Below, piece by piece: positions 15,213 through 23,597 of a stretch of 64,000 nt of DNA; the stretch's first letter is position 1; every line of letters begins with the position of its first letter. Position numbers and translations under genes: made by a program. Origin of the DNA: [Clostridium] celerecrescens 18A (GTDB lineage Bacteria; Bacillota; Clostridia; Lachnospirales; Lachnospiraceae); contig NZ_PGET01000001.1 of NCBI RefSeq assembly GCF_002797975.1, positions 3,851,501-3,915,500 on the forward strand, written 5' to 3'. Under the pieces are notes generated by a model. The model made no database searches and was not told the origin of the DNA. It saw only the letters and a list, made by a program, of their open reading frames with translations.

Positions 15213-16235
15213 ATGACATTAAAGGAAATAGCGGAAGAAGCCGGCGTGTCCATTTCCACCGTATCCAGAGTCGTGAACAAAAACATACCCGGCGCCGCCA
15301 GCAAAGAAGTCCAGGACCGGATATGGGAAATCGTCCGCCGGACCGGATACACCCCAAATCCCACAGCCCGCAGCTTAAAGCTTGGAGAAAATAAAGCTTC
15401 TTTGACCTCCTCCCGTTCCATCGCCTGCCTGTTTGCAAGAACCACGGATACGGTGACTGACTTATTTTTCTCCTCCCTTGCCCGGAGCATCGAGCAGGAA
15501 GCCTTTAAACGAAACTATGTATTAAAATATTCCTTTTCTTCTTTTGATATCAGCCACCCCGGCACTTTCCGGCTGATCACCGACAACCACGTAGACGGCG
15601 TGGTCATTTTAGGGCGCTGTGATAAACAGCTTCTTGGCCTTCTAAAAAAGTATTTTAACTGCCTGGCCTATACGGGCTTAAACAATCTGGAGGCAAAATA
15701 CGATCAGATCATCTGTGACGGGCAACAGGCCGCCCTTGCTGCCACCAGCTATTTAACCGGCCTTGGGCACAAGAAAATCGCATACATCGGAGAAACCAAA
15801 GCGGAAAACCGCTACACCGGATACTGCGACGGATTAAAGGCCGGCGGGCTTCCCCTTCGACCAGAATATGCTGCCAACGTGGCCCTCTCCTCTGAGGGAG
15901 GATATCAGGGCGCAAAGCGCCTTTTAGAAGCAGGCTGTGACGCTACCGCTTATTTCTGCAGCAACGATATCACGGCCATCGGAGCCATGAAGGCCTTTCA
16001 CGAATCCGGGCTTCGCATCCCCAAGGATATCTCAGTCATCAGCATTGATGATATTGACACGGCCCAGTACTTAACTCCCATGCTCACCACGGTCCATATC
16101 CCGGTGGAGGAGATGGGGCAGATGACGGCGAAGATCCTGATCGACCGTATCGAAGGCGGCCACCGTCTTCCCGTTAAGATTGACCTGCCGTTTTACATTG
16201 CTGTCCGTGACAGCTGCGCAGCTCCAAGACGGTAA
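15213..16235 (+). CDS. LacI-family transcriptional regulator of the catabolic island
   Basis: 340 residues. An N-terminal helix-turn-helix (LKEIAEEAGVSISTVSRVVN) is followed by the hinge and a periplasmic-binding-protein-like effector domain with VDGVVILGRCD, GHKKIAYIG and DISVISIDDID. The start has CGGAGG 6 bases upstream. It is transcribed away from the kinase-TIM-LarA-NagB-aldolase genes and faces the perfect operator at 15125-15140, so it is the likely repressor of the whole set, with a pathway intermediate or the incoming substrate as inducer (inference). Confidence 0.92.
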   Translation: MTLKEIAEEAGVSISTVSRVVNKNIPGAASKEVQDRIWEIVRRTGYTPNPTARSLKLGENKASLTSSRSIACLFARTTDTVTDLFFSSLARSIEQEAFKRNYVLKYSFSSFDISHPGTFRLITDNHVDGVVILGRCDKQLLGLLKKYFNCLAYTGLNNLEAKYDQIICDGQQAALAATSYLTGLGHKKIAYIGETKAENRYTGYCDGLKAGGLPLRPEYAANVALSSEGGYQGAKRLLEAGCDATAYFCSNDITAIGAMKAFHESGLRIPKDISVISIDDIDTAQYLTPMLTTVHIPVEEMGQMTAKILIDRIEGGHRLPVKIDLPFYIAVRDSCAAPRR

Positions 16236-16290
16236 ACCCAGGCAGTCAGTAGAGCGGCTGTGGCACCCGGCCTGAGTCTTGACAGGAGGG

Positions 16291-16380
16291 ATGCTTATAA
16301 GTACATATAAAGAATTTATGATTATTATAGCTATGGCTGGATTAATCGTATCTATCCTAAATTATACACATAAGAAATAG
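16291..16380 (+). CDS. small hydrophobic type I toxin (holin-like toxin family)
   Basis: A 29-residue frame with one membrane helix (FMIIIAMAGLIVSIL) and a basic end, resembling the holin-like/TxpA-type toxins of Firmicutes, whose members start with M-S-T-Y/F-E. Here the matching position is ISTYKEF, so the ancestral start codon seems to be ATA at 16297; it lies at ideal spacing (6-7 bases) from AGGAGGG, whereas the in-frame ATG at 16291 is only 1 base from it. Either ATA initiation or weak initiation is implied. The 3' end is overlapped by a minus-strand antisense RNA with a strong promoter. Confidence 0.65.
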   Translation: MLISTYKEFMIIIAMAGLIVSILNYTHKK

Positions 16381-16471
16381 CCGCCCTGCTCCTGACAAAG
16401 TAGACGGCTATTCTTAGTTAAACTATTCGCCAGGGCGGGGAGCCTTAACCTCCCTTGCTGACTGTCTTGTT
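16376..16471 (-). ncRNA. antisense RNA antitoxin overlapping the toxin 3' end
   Basis: A near-consensus minus-strand promoter (16478-16505) would start an RNA near 16471. It runs through a structured region and ends in a hairpin with arms AATAGCCG / CGGCTATT (16405-16412 and 16376-16383) followed by a U-rich stretch. About 95 nt, it overlaps the end of the toxin message. The layout matches TxpA/RatA-type pairs, in which the RNAs overlap at their 3' ends. Confidence 0.65.
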
Positions 16472-16477
16472 AAGTAT

Positions 16478-16505
16478 ATTATATGTCAATTTATATATTT
16501 GTCAA
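16478..16505 (-). promoter_or_regulatory. strong promoter of the antisense RNA
   Basis: On the minus strand TTGACA (16500-16505), 16 bp and TATAAT (16478-16483) match the sigma-A consensus exactly. No ORF follows within 100 bases, so the product is an RNA. Confidence 0.75.
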
Positions 16506-16510
16506 ACATG

Positions 16511-16538
16511 AAAAACCGCCCGGTGCCAGACGGTTTTT
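16511..16538 (-). terminator. terminator of the amidase gene
   Basis: Arms AAAAACCG (16511-16518) and CGGTTTTT (16531-16538) form a hairpin with a U-tract on the minus strand, 55 bp after the amidase stop. Confidence 0.6.
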
Positions 16539-16592
16539 CATAGATTTCTCCCAATTCGCTTCATTCGATTAACAAGAGCGTATGTACTTTCC

Positions 16593-17306
16593 TTATCTCG
16601 TATTCAAATACTCCATAACCCCCATATGAATCGTCCAGGCCACCCGGTCCTGGTAATCCGAATTATTCAAAAGAGCGGATTCCTTCCAATTGGTTAAAAA
16701 GCCGCATTCCACGATTACGATCGGGGTCCGCACATGTAGAAGAAGGTAGTAATTATCATTGGGCTTTGCCAGTCTGGTATTTTTCTCGCCCAGCACATAA
16801 TCAAACCGGCTTTGTAAAATCTCAGCCAGTTCTTTTCCCTTATCGGATTTTTTATAGTAAAATACCTGTCCTCCGTATACATATTCCTCATGATAGCTGT
16901 TCTGGTGAATACTGACGGTAAGTGACGGACTTTCATCATTGATGATCTCACAGCGCCTGCTCATATCCGCCATCTTTTTTCTGCTGTCCTTTTCCGTATA
17001 CAATCCGTTGTCATCTTCTCTGGTCAGAACCACTTTCACGTCAGAAGCCTCCAGATACTTTTTTAACCGGTATGCTATCTGCAAATTTATATCCTTTTCC
17101 AGGGTTCCGTCTATACCGATCTTTCCCGGATCATTTCCTCCATGTCCCGCATCTATGACGACGACTGGCCTTTCTTTTCCGGACTTTGCATTAACCCCTG
17201 CCGTCATCTTTCCAGCCTGACTTGAAATTACATATACCAACACCAGCAAAACCAGTGCCATGATGGGTTCCCACTTCTTTAATTTCACATTTTCTACCTG
17301 ATTCAT
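16593..17306 (-). CDS. N-acetylmuramoyl-L-alanine amidase, CwlD type
   Basis: 237 residues. One N-terminal membrane helix (about 14-30, MALVLLVLVYVISS) anchors the protein outside, followed by an Amidase_3 zinc domain: VVIDAGHGGNDPG (first zinc histidine), E69 after GIDGTLEK, the SVSIHQNSYH-like second zinc region read here as LTVSIHQNSYH, and VIVECGFLTN with the catalytic glutamate. It cleaves the bond between muramic acid and L-alanine in peptidoglycan. The single TM and short length fit CwlD, which makes muramic lactam in spore cortex. The SD is weak (AAGAAG). It stands alone, with a terminator downstream. Confidence 0.85.
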   Translation of the reverse strand: MNQVENVKLKKWEPIMALVLLVLVYVISSQAGKMTAGVNAKSGKERPVVVIDAGHGGNDPGKIGIDGTLEKDINLQIAYRLKKYLEASDVKVVLTREDDNGLYTEKDSRKKMADMSRRCEIINDESPSLTVSIHQNSYHEEYVYGGQVFYYKKSDKGKELAEILQSRFDYVLGEKNTRLAKPNDNYYLLLHVRTPIVIVECGFLTNWKESALLNNSDYQDRVAWTIHMGVMEYLNTR

Positions 17307-17367
17307 CTTCTTAATGAATTATATCTTTTAGTGAAATAAAAAAGAACTGCTCCCTGTGACTTTCCTG

Positions 17368-18795
17368 TTATTCTGAACTCAATACATTATAGTCTCTTGT
17401 CCCATCGTTCGTAATCCACTCCAGATATTGAGCCAGGATGCTGGGATAGCCTTCCTCTTCCCACAGCTTGTAGCCGGCCTTCGCTTTGGCCTTTTCCCGG
17501 ATGTCTGTAACGGTTCCTGCATAACAGGCGGCGTTAAGCTCCGCATAGACCTTTGCCATCTGTTCCTTCTGAGATTTAGTCAATCCCTTTAGTGTATCAA
17601 GCCTTTTGAACTCATCCTGGGCCTGATTGTAGAATACCTTGCTTAAAAACTTTTTCCCAAACTCATCGAAGTTCAAAAGGTTTTTATCAGTGCTTCCCGT
17701 ATTCTTTGCCCATTCTTTCATATCCAGCGGCTTTGTATGATAGCGGAAGCTCCCGTCATCTCCATAATATAAGATCCCATACTGGCAAGGCGGCGTGGAT
17801 AAGGAGCTGGTAACAATCTCATAGATCCCGGAGTCGCTTCTGGACCTCATATAGTGCTGCACATGAAGATGACCGCTTAAAAACAAGGGGACCTCCCAGC
17901 TTTCCAGCTGGTCAATAAGCTGTTCACTGTGTTCAATGGTGCAGTCCTGTAAGTATACTTCACTTTCATCAAGAAGATTATGGTGGCCTACCGGAATCAC
18001 ATTCATCCCCAGATTCCAGGCCTCCTCCATCTGCTCCTCAATCCAGTCATATGTATCATCCCGAATCATTCCTCCAACCAGGTTTCTGGGTTCATACTGG
18101 CATGTATCAAGCATTAAGGCTCTGGTATAATCATTCACCTGATAAACATAGCTTAAGGAAGCAGGGTCCCGGCTGACCGCCTCATTGTATCCGAAATCCT
18201 GGTAAATCTCCTCGAATTCATCCGAGGTTACGTTTTCTGCCCCTAAAAAGGTATCTCCTACAAATTGAGCTGCCTTAGAATTATTGATATCATGGTTTCC
18301 GGGAATTACGATTACTGGAATTCCGGCTTCTTCAATTTTACTGAGCTTTTCGGCAAGTTCTTCATGACTTTCCTTTTCGCCTTCATAGGTTAAGTCTCCG
18401 CTTAAGATTACCAGATCTGGCCGTTCCTTTTTTACCTCTTCCACAAAAGCATCCGTAATCTCCCAGATGTATTGCATCACCTTGCCGTCACCATGGTCTA
18501 TACTGTATTGAAAACCCTTCTGAAAATCCGTTAAGTCCCTGGCCAAATAATGAATATCCGTAGCGACAATGATCTTGCAGCCATTGTCAAAGGCTTCCTC
18601 AGGAGGCTGTGAAGCCGGGTCCTCCGAAGTTTGGGGGAATTCTTCAATGGTTGTCGGTTCCGTCCTCGTTGTTTCTGTCTCCTGTGGGGTTGTACTCTCT
18701 GCGCTGGTGCTTTCCGGCTCTGTTCCTTTAAACGAGCAGCCTGCCAATATACATACCACGCCCAGCAATGCTGCTAATACGATCCTGTTTCTCAT
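17368..18795 (-). CDS. secreted lipoprotein metallophosphoesterase
   Basis: 475 residues. A lipobox LAGC (C20) is followed by a low-complexity Thr/Glu/Ser-rich linker (about 25-65) and a calcineurin-like metallophosphoesterase domain with the motifs ATDIHYLARD, ILSGDLTYEGE, IPGNHDIN, PVGHHNLL and LSGHLHVQHY. The enzyme acts on the outer face of the membrane on an unknown phosphodiester or phosphomonoester. A helical C-terminal region of about 120 residues has no recognised motif. It follows the GH18 gene with a 33-bp gap and is probably cotranscribed, suggesting a joint envelope role. Confidence 0.85.
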   Translation of the reverse strand: MRNRIVLAALLGVVCILAGCSFKGTEPESTSAESTTPQETETTRTEPTTIEEFPQTSEDPASQPPEEAFDNGCKIIVATDIHYLARDLTDFQKGFQYSIDHGDGKVMQYIWEITDAFVEEVKKERPDLVILSGDLTYEGEKESHEELAEKLSKIEEAGIPVIVIPGNHDINNSKAAQFVGDTFLGAENVTSDEFEEIYQDFGYNEAVSRDPASLSYVYQVNDYTRALMLDTCQYEPRNLVGGMIRDDTYDWIEEQMEEAWNLGMNVIPVGHHNLLDESEVYLQDCTIEHSEQLIDQLESWEVPLFLSGHLHVQHYMRSRSDSGIYEIVTSSLSTPPCQYGILYYGDDGSFRYHTKPLDMKEWAKNTGSTDKNLLNFDEFGKKFLSKVFYNQAQDEFKRLDTLKGLTKSQKEQMAKVYAELNAACYAGTVTDIREKAKAKAGYKLWEEEGYPSILAQYLEWITNDGTRDYNVLSSE

Positions 18796-18828
18796 AACCT
18801 GACCTTTCTGTCTCTTACACTCTTTCGT

Positions 18829-20490
18829 TTACTTTTTATCAAGCCGGATTTCATCCCACAAGTCTGACGGTTCGAATCCCAGCTTCCAGCAAGCCACACC
18901 CGCCAGACCATACTGCTTTATTAAATCCATCTTAAGCCCAATGGACCGCTCTTCTTCCAGCCACAGCTTTTTAAGCCCTTCCTCTGACCGTAATTCTCCG
19001 TAATACTGGCCCAGTTCCTCCTGCCAGTATAATTCCACTTGATTTTCGCTGACCCATTCCTTTGAACGGGCAATGCCCAAAGAGGATGAGGTAACCTTTC
19101 CATCAGGTCCCTCGGTCCATACCCTTGTATAGAGGGGGATTCCATTGATCACCTTTTCCTTTGGAACCTGGGCCAGGGTATCCTTGATCCCGTTTTCCAC
19201 ATATTGTATAGAAGCCACAGAACCGGCGTCCCCGCCTGCATAATGTTCATCATATCCCATAATAATCACGTAATCAGCCACGATCCCCTGTTCTTTCCTG
19301 TTATAGAACTGATTGCCGGGAGCCGGAACATAATTATCCACGGATAAAACGATCCCCTTCTCACGGCAGGGTATGGAAAGCTCCCGTATGAACTGAACAT
19401 AATGGACCCCTGCTTCTTCCTTGATGCCTTCAAAATCCAGATTAATCCCGTCAATACCGTACCGCTCCACTTCCGACATAAGGGCATCAATCAGCTTCCG
19501 TCTGATGGAGGTCTTTGACATCAGGATCTCCGTATTTACATCAGGGCTGAAATTATTGATGAGGGCCCAGACCTTTAAGCCCTTATCATGAGCTTTCTTT
19601 ACATAATCCTCCTGAGCCAGGGACCGGAAATTTCCTTCATTATCCGTAAGCTCAAACCAGGTTGGAGAAATGACATTGACCCCTTTTGTATTGGCGATCA
19701 CGCTGTCAAATGAACCATTTCCTTCAAGGGTTGTCATCTGGTGCCAGGCAAGGCAAACTGGCTCTTCCATAGAAATATTGGTGTAGACCGGTGCTGCAAA
19801 AGTGCTTTTAAGAACCTCACTGGTCTCTTCCCCCAGCCGTTTGCGTTCCACATAGCCTACAAACCCGTCTTCCGTCCGTACCTTATCCCACTTTACCATA
19901 GATTCCAGAACAGTGACCTGGCTTCCAGGAGAAATCCATGTTACGATAGGGCTCTTCACTCCGCCTTTTACCCTGACATTGCCCTTTTCGGAAACCATTG
20001 CCTTTTTCTGGGCATCCCAGTTGTTATTTATAAAAATACGCTTATGCTCAGCGCTGTCATAGGCAGTCACGCGGATATCCGTATAATTTGCCACCAGTCC
20101 GACGGACAAATAAACCCCGTTCTCACTCACCCAGACCAGGGGTTTCCCAGACATTCCGACCGTGGAATGATCCGCATAGACAATGGAGTCCGGCAGGGCA
20201 TACACAAGAAGATTTTCATTGCTGTCCCAGTAAAACCGCTCATTTAACATTTCATTCACCCACTCTATCGGAAGATAGGTTTGTTCCTGCAGGTAAAGCC
20301 CTTTTGCCTCCTGCAGATCCTCATTGAGATAAAGGGCCACTTCGTCTCCCTTTACTCCCAGCAGTCCGGCTATATCTGCCTGTTCCTTTGAGGGAATATA
20401 CCGTTCCAGAAACCAAACCCCTGAAAATATGGCGGTCACTAATAAAATCAATCCTAGCGTCGCAAGAACCGGCGCTGTTTTCTTCTTCAT
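18829..20490 (-). CDS. membrane-anchored GH18 family protein with SH3-like domain
   Basis: 553 residues. An N-terminal membrane anchor (8-28) precedes a domain of about 130 residues resembling the copper-amine-oxidase-like stalk, a bacterial SH3-like segment (about 165-220, VRVKGGVKSPIVTWISPGSQVTVLE), and a GH18 barrel carrying DGINLDFEGI, the DxxDxDxE catalytic motif with the acid/base glutamate. Close relatives include YaaH/SleL-type enzymes that act on spore cortex or peptidoglycan amino sugars. SD GGAGG is well placed. Its neighbour is the lipoprotein phosphoesterase. Confidence 0.85.
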   Translation of the reverse strand: MKKKTAPVLATLGLILLVTAIFSGVWFLERYIPSKEQADIAGLLGVKGDEVALYLNEDLQEAKGLYLQEQTYLPIEWVNEMLNERFYWDSNENLLVYALPDSIVYADHSTVGMSGKPLVWVSENGVYLSVGLVANYTDIRVTAYDSAEHKRIFINNNWDAQKKAMVSEKGNVRVKGGVKSPIVTWISPGSQVTVLESMVKWDKVRTEDGFVGYVERKRLGEETSEVLKSTFAAPVYTNISMEEPVCLAWHQMTTLEGNGSFDSVIANTKGVNVISPTWFELTDNEGNFRSLAQEDYVKKAHDKGLKVWALINNFSPDVNTEILMSKTSIRRKLIDALMSEVERYGIDGINLDFEGIKEEAGVHYVQFIRELSIPCREKGIVLSVDNYVPAPGNQFYNRKEQGIVADYVIIMGYDEHYAGGDAGSVASIQYVENGIKDTLAQVPKEKVINGIPLYTRVWTEGPDGKVTSSSLGIARSKEWVSENQVELYWQEELGQYYGELRSEEGLKKLWLEEERSIGLKMDLIKQYGLAGVACWKLGFEPSDLWDEIRLDKK

Positions 20491-20727
20491 CTGTTTTCCT
20501 CCTGCTAATGGATCGTATCGTCTTTTGCCTATACTATCTTTTGGATTATATCATGAGCAAACTCATCTTCGCTCTCTTTTGCCCATTATATCACAATTCT
20601 TATTTTTTGGAATTTACATTTTCATTACATTAAATATCCCCTAATCCCACCCTGACGCACTGAAACAGCCAGCTTAAGGCTGAAGATGGCATCCCGCATG
20701 CGTCCCCCTTATGGCACGATCCAACAT

Positions 20728-21045
20728 TTACCGGTAATAAACCCGGTCAAATCTTATTTCCCGCAGTTTTCCGGTCTCTCCGTCAGGTACAAAATCGGCC
20801 ATATAAAAACTATCGTCCTCCCTTATTTCAAATATTTTATTCCAGTCTTTCTCAGGCAGTTCTTCTCCATCTATAATGATGGCGATTCCCTGGTCCCGGT
20901 ATTTTTTAAGTCCTGCCAGATACTGACCTTTCTCTGTCTGCACGTTCCTTTCCCTGGCATCTTCTCTTCTCATCTGCATATCCCCCGTCTGTTTCTCTAT
21001 TGTTACATAGGCCGGGGGAGGACCACAAGGGTTTTGCCGTGACAC
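20728..21045 (-). CDS. hypothetical protein, last gene of the kinase/ParA-like operon
   Basis: 105 residues, not recognised. A GTG start at 21045 is preceded by GGGGAGG (4-base gap). The N-terminus is proline-rich (NPCGPPPAYVTIE), the middle is basic and helical, and the C-terminal half (GIAIIIDGEELPEKDWNKIF) looks like a small alpha/beta domain. No signal peptide or membrane segment. It lies 16 bp after the ParA-like gene and is probably part of the same three-gene operon; the Pro-rich tail may be an interaction or phosphorylation segment (inference). Confidence 0.6.
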   Translation of the reverse strand: MSRQNPCGPPPAYVTIEKQTGDMQMRREDARERNVQTEKGQYLAGLKKYRDQGIAIIIDGEELPEKDWNKIFEIREDDSFYMADFVPDGETGKLREIRFDRVYYR

Positions 21046-21061
21046 AATTCCTCCCCGATAA

Positions 21062-21679
21062 TTAAAAAAACTTCTGATAAAAGCCTATGATTTCACCGGT
21101 GACAGCAAACACGTCTACTGAAACCGGAATTCGGGAGATGGGTATGTTAAGCCTCTTTTCCGCATTCTTTCTGGCTTCCTCGCTTCCAAATGACACGAGC
21201 GTCTTCCAGCTCTTTTCCGCTTTTTTCCCTTTTCTCTCAAACTCCAGAAACGTTTCCATCTGCCACTCGCTTAAGCTCCCGAGAACAAATTGCCTGTCGC
21301 ATCTTAAAAATTCTTCCAGATTACCTTCCCTTACGGTTCCGTAATCCACAATCACCGCCTGGTAACCGGACTTTTTGCACAATAGCAGCGTATCAATCCC
21401 CGCTCTTTCATAATAATCCGCTTCCAGTATCCGAAAACCTCCGGCCTGGAACTGTTCCTTTGCGCACAGCTTTCTCATCTTCCGGAAATCCCCATGGCTG
21501 TTCCATTCCAAAACCGCACACCGCTTCCTTAAGACTCCTCCTAAGTATCCTGCTGTCATAACAGTAAAATGGGTCACCCCTACTCCTCTTCCGGTTCCGA
21601 TGATTCCAATGATTTCCTGATTGACCGGCTTTTTACTGGAGTGTAAAAGCTTCCACACCTTTTTTACGGTTCTATTCAT
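21062..21679 (-). CDS. ParA/MinD-like P-loop protein, degenerate
   Basis: 205 residues. A P-loop-like GIIGTGRGVGVTHFTV (about 25-40) resembles the deviant Walker A of ParA/MinD ATPases, though the signature lysine is replaced (GRGVGVTH rather than KGGVGKT). Later segments AVIVDYGTV and FVLGSLSEWQMETFLEF match the strand order of this fold, as in TadZ/CpaE-type proteins. It sits 7 bp after the kinase gene, whose C-terminal domain carries a similar loop (GSKSGAGTTH), so the two probably interact or are related by duplication. Function unknown. Confidence 0.65.
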   Translation of the reverse strand: MNRTVKKVWKLLHSSKKPVNQEIIGIIGTGRGVGVTHFTVMTAGYLGGVLRKRCAVLEWNSHGDFRKMRKLCAKEQFQAGGFRILEADYYERAGIDTLLLCKKSGYQAVIVDYGTVREGNLEEFLRCDRQFVLGSLSEWQMETFLEFERKGKKAEKSWKTLVSFGSEEARKNAEKRLNIPISRIPVSVDVFAVTGEIIGFYQKFF

Positions 21680-21686
21680 AAGGTAA

Positions 21687-23165
21687 TTATCCTCTTCCTA
21701 TGGTACAGTTTTTACCCGAAAACATCTGGGAAAGCCAATCGCTAATCAGTCTTCCATATCTGCCTGTCCCACTTTTCCTTATGCTTTTTATTTCTAAAAT
21801 GCGTTCCAGAAGAGTCTTGTAAAAGTCTCCTGTTTCCGCATTTAACTCAAAAGGGTCCGGAAAATAAGGAGCTTTCATGCATCGGGAAAGGGCTGCCCCT
21901 TCAGGCATCCTTATCCTGGTTGCACCGGCTGCATGATTATAGACGAATCCATAGGAGCTATGGCCTTTCACTACATATTCTGCAGAGTAATAGGCACTGC
22001 TTCTGCTCCAGCTGCTGCCGTCGCATACCAGTATCAATGCATCCGGGCTACTCAGCAGTGCCTGTTCAACATTTTTTCCGTAATCCAGAATATGGATCTT
22101 ATACGGCGGCTCTTTTAATTTCACTCCCGGCCCGTAATAGGGTTTCCAAATAAACCCCCGGTACCTCATCAGGCCATACTGGTCCCGCTTTGCGGCTGCA
22201 TGATCACCAAGCCCGGTGCCCATGCCGGAGTCATTTTTTTCTTCAAATAAATTGGGATATCCGTGATTCCTAAGATAGACAGACAAGCCGATTCCAATAT
22301 GAGTCGTACCGGCCCCTGATTTGCTCCCTGCAAGAGCAATTGTAAGAGATGACGATTGTAGACGGTCTTTTGCAGCCGTTCCCATGTTATTAAGCTGTCC
22401 AAGCCTCTCACCCAGCTCCTGTGCTGATGAAAACCGTTCTTCTTTTTCCTTTTTCATACATCGTTTTATGACGGCAGCCAGATCGGCATCCATTGATGAA
22501 GCCGGTTTGTAGGGCAGTTTGGAAAATTCTCCTGTAAACAGAAAATGGATGATAGCACCAATGGCATATATGTCTGTTCTTTCATCCAATACTCCATCCT
22601 TTGAATACTGCTCCGGCGCCGCACATCCTACGGTTCCATACCGCTCTCCGGGCATATTTGCTTCAGCTACGGACGCGGCAAGTTCAAAGTCAATCAGTTT
22701 AACGATATCATGACACAATAACAGGTTTTTCGGCTGTAAATCCAAATGTAATATGGGGTTTGGTCCTGCGAGATGCAGGTAACTGATGATGCTGGTCAAC
22801 TGGATTCCATATGATATGGCCAGTTCCCGCGATAGATGGCCCTGTTTTTTCACAAGGTCATATAAAGAATCTCCTTCCAGATACTCTTCGATTAAATAAC
22901 TATAAAATTCGTCTTCCTCTACATCATAAATAATGGGAATTCCAGGATGGCGAAGTTCCTTCAGAACAAGCGCTTCATGCCTTAGACGTTCGAATTTCAG
23001 AAAGCTTTTGGGTACCCGCTTGATCGCCCGGTATTCCTCAAGCCCTAGATGAACCGCCAAAAAAACTGTCCCTGCCCGGCCGGTTCCCAGGATGCCGTAT
23101 AGCTGATATTTTCCAAACAGAACGGCGCTTACTAAAACCACCTCCTTTTGTCTGTCCAATATCAT
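21687..23165 (-). CDS. Ser/Thr protein kinase fused to a ParA-like P-loop domain
   Basis: 492 residues. The kinase domain (about 20-265) has GTGRAGTVF, the ATP lysine K49 in AIKR, HLDLQPKN (140-147, in place of HRDLKPEN), DFE (159-161, in place of DFG) and the APE equivalent AAPEQ. From about 275 a second domain starts with ALAGSKSGAGTTHIGIGLSVYL, a ParA/MinD-like P-loop without the usual lysine, and runs to residue 455. There are no membrane segments or PASTA repeats, so it is cytosolic. The start is uncertain: ATG at 23165 has no SD, whereas a perfect AAAGGAGGTGG lies inside the frame near 23125 with no standard in-frame start at normal spacing. Confidence 0.8.
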   Translation of the reverse strand: MILDRQKEVVLVSAVLFGKYQLYGILGTGRAGTVFLAVHLGLEEYRAIKRVPKSFLKFERLRHEALVLKELRHPGIPIIYDVEEDEFYSYLIEEYLEGDSLYDLVKKQGHLSRELAISYGIQLTSIISYLHLAGPNPILHLDLQPKNLLLCHDIVKLIDFELAASVAEANMPGERYGTVGCAAPEQYSKDGVLDERTDIYAIGAIIHFLFTGEFSKLPYKPASSMDADLAAVIKRCMKKEKEERFSSAQELGERLGQLNNMGTAAKDRLQSSSLTIALAGSKSGAGTTHIGIGLSVYLRNHGYPNLFEEKNDSGMGTGLGDHAAAKRDQYGLMRYRGFIWKPYYGPGVKLKEPPYKIHILDYGKNVEQALLSSPDALILVCDGSSWSRSSAYYSAEYVVKGHSSYGFVYNHAAGATRIRMPEGAALSRCMKAPYFPDPFELNAETGDFYKTLLERILEIKSIRKSGTGRYGRLISDWLSQMFSGKNCTIGRG

Positions 23166-23213
23166 CTCTTGGGGTACATTCTAATATATTCCATATGTTT
23201 TTTCAACTATTTT

Positions 23214-23315
23214 TTACGGAAACTTGAAACTTTTAGCCTGAGTAATGGGAGCCAGTGCACGCTCTAACTCTTTAAACCAAAGTGTTTGTTCTTCCAGATA
23301 GTGAAGAATCAGCAT
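23214..23315 (-). pseudogene. short coding fragment, possible gene remnant
   Basis: A 33-residue frame (MLILHYLEEQTLWFKELERA then 13 more residues) reads like the amphipathic C-terminal helix of a larger protein but has no recognised family and no ribosome binding site. It abuts the oppositely oriented flavoprotein remnant, so this interval is probably decayed sequence. Confidence 0.3.
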
Positions 23316-23496
23316 AAACGGCAAGGCCGTCTTTGTCAACGATCTTTCTTTAAAAACTCGTGCACTGGACGAAAATCCCGGCATAAAGGGCCTTTACAAT
23401 ACACCTGACAATCCCGTCTTTGAGCTTTTCTACATTGATGTAGAGGAAGTGGAAACTTTCAGCTTTACGGATGGCCCAAAAACCTATACCGTTTAA
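23305..23496 (+). pseudogene. C-terminal remnant of a pyridoxamine-phosphate-oxidase-like flavoprotein
   Basis: An open frame of 63 codons without a start encodes ISINGKAVFVNDLSLK and then YNTPDNPVFELFYID, which matches the C-terminal end of small FMN-binding split-barrel proteins (PPOX family), typically ending in YSSPDNPVFExFYL. Everything N-terminal of this is missing and an in-frame TGA lies just upstream. It is a truncated pseudogene. The remainder of 23170-23597 holds no other gene. Confidence 0.6.
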
Positions 23497-23597
23497 CCGC
23501 AAACGGTAGTGAACCATCTCCTTTCACCAATGGTAACTTTCTGTTATAATCTAATCAAGATCAGAGGTATTACATTAATTTGCAAGGTGGTAAAAAT

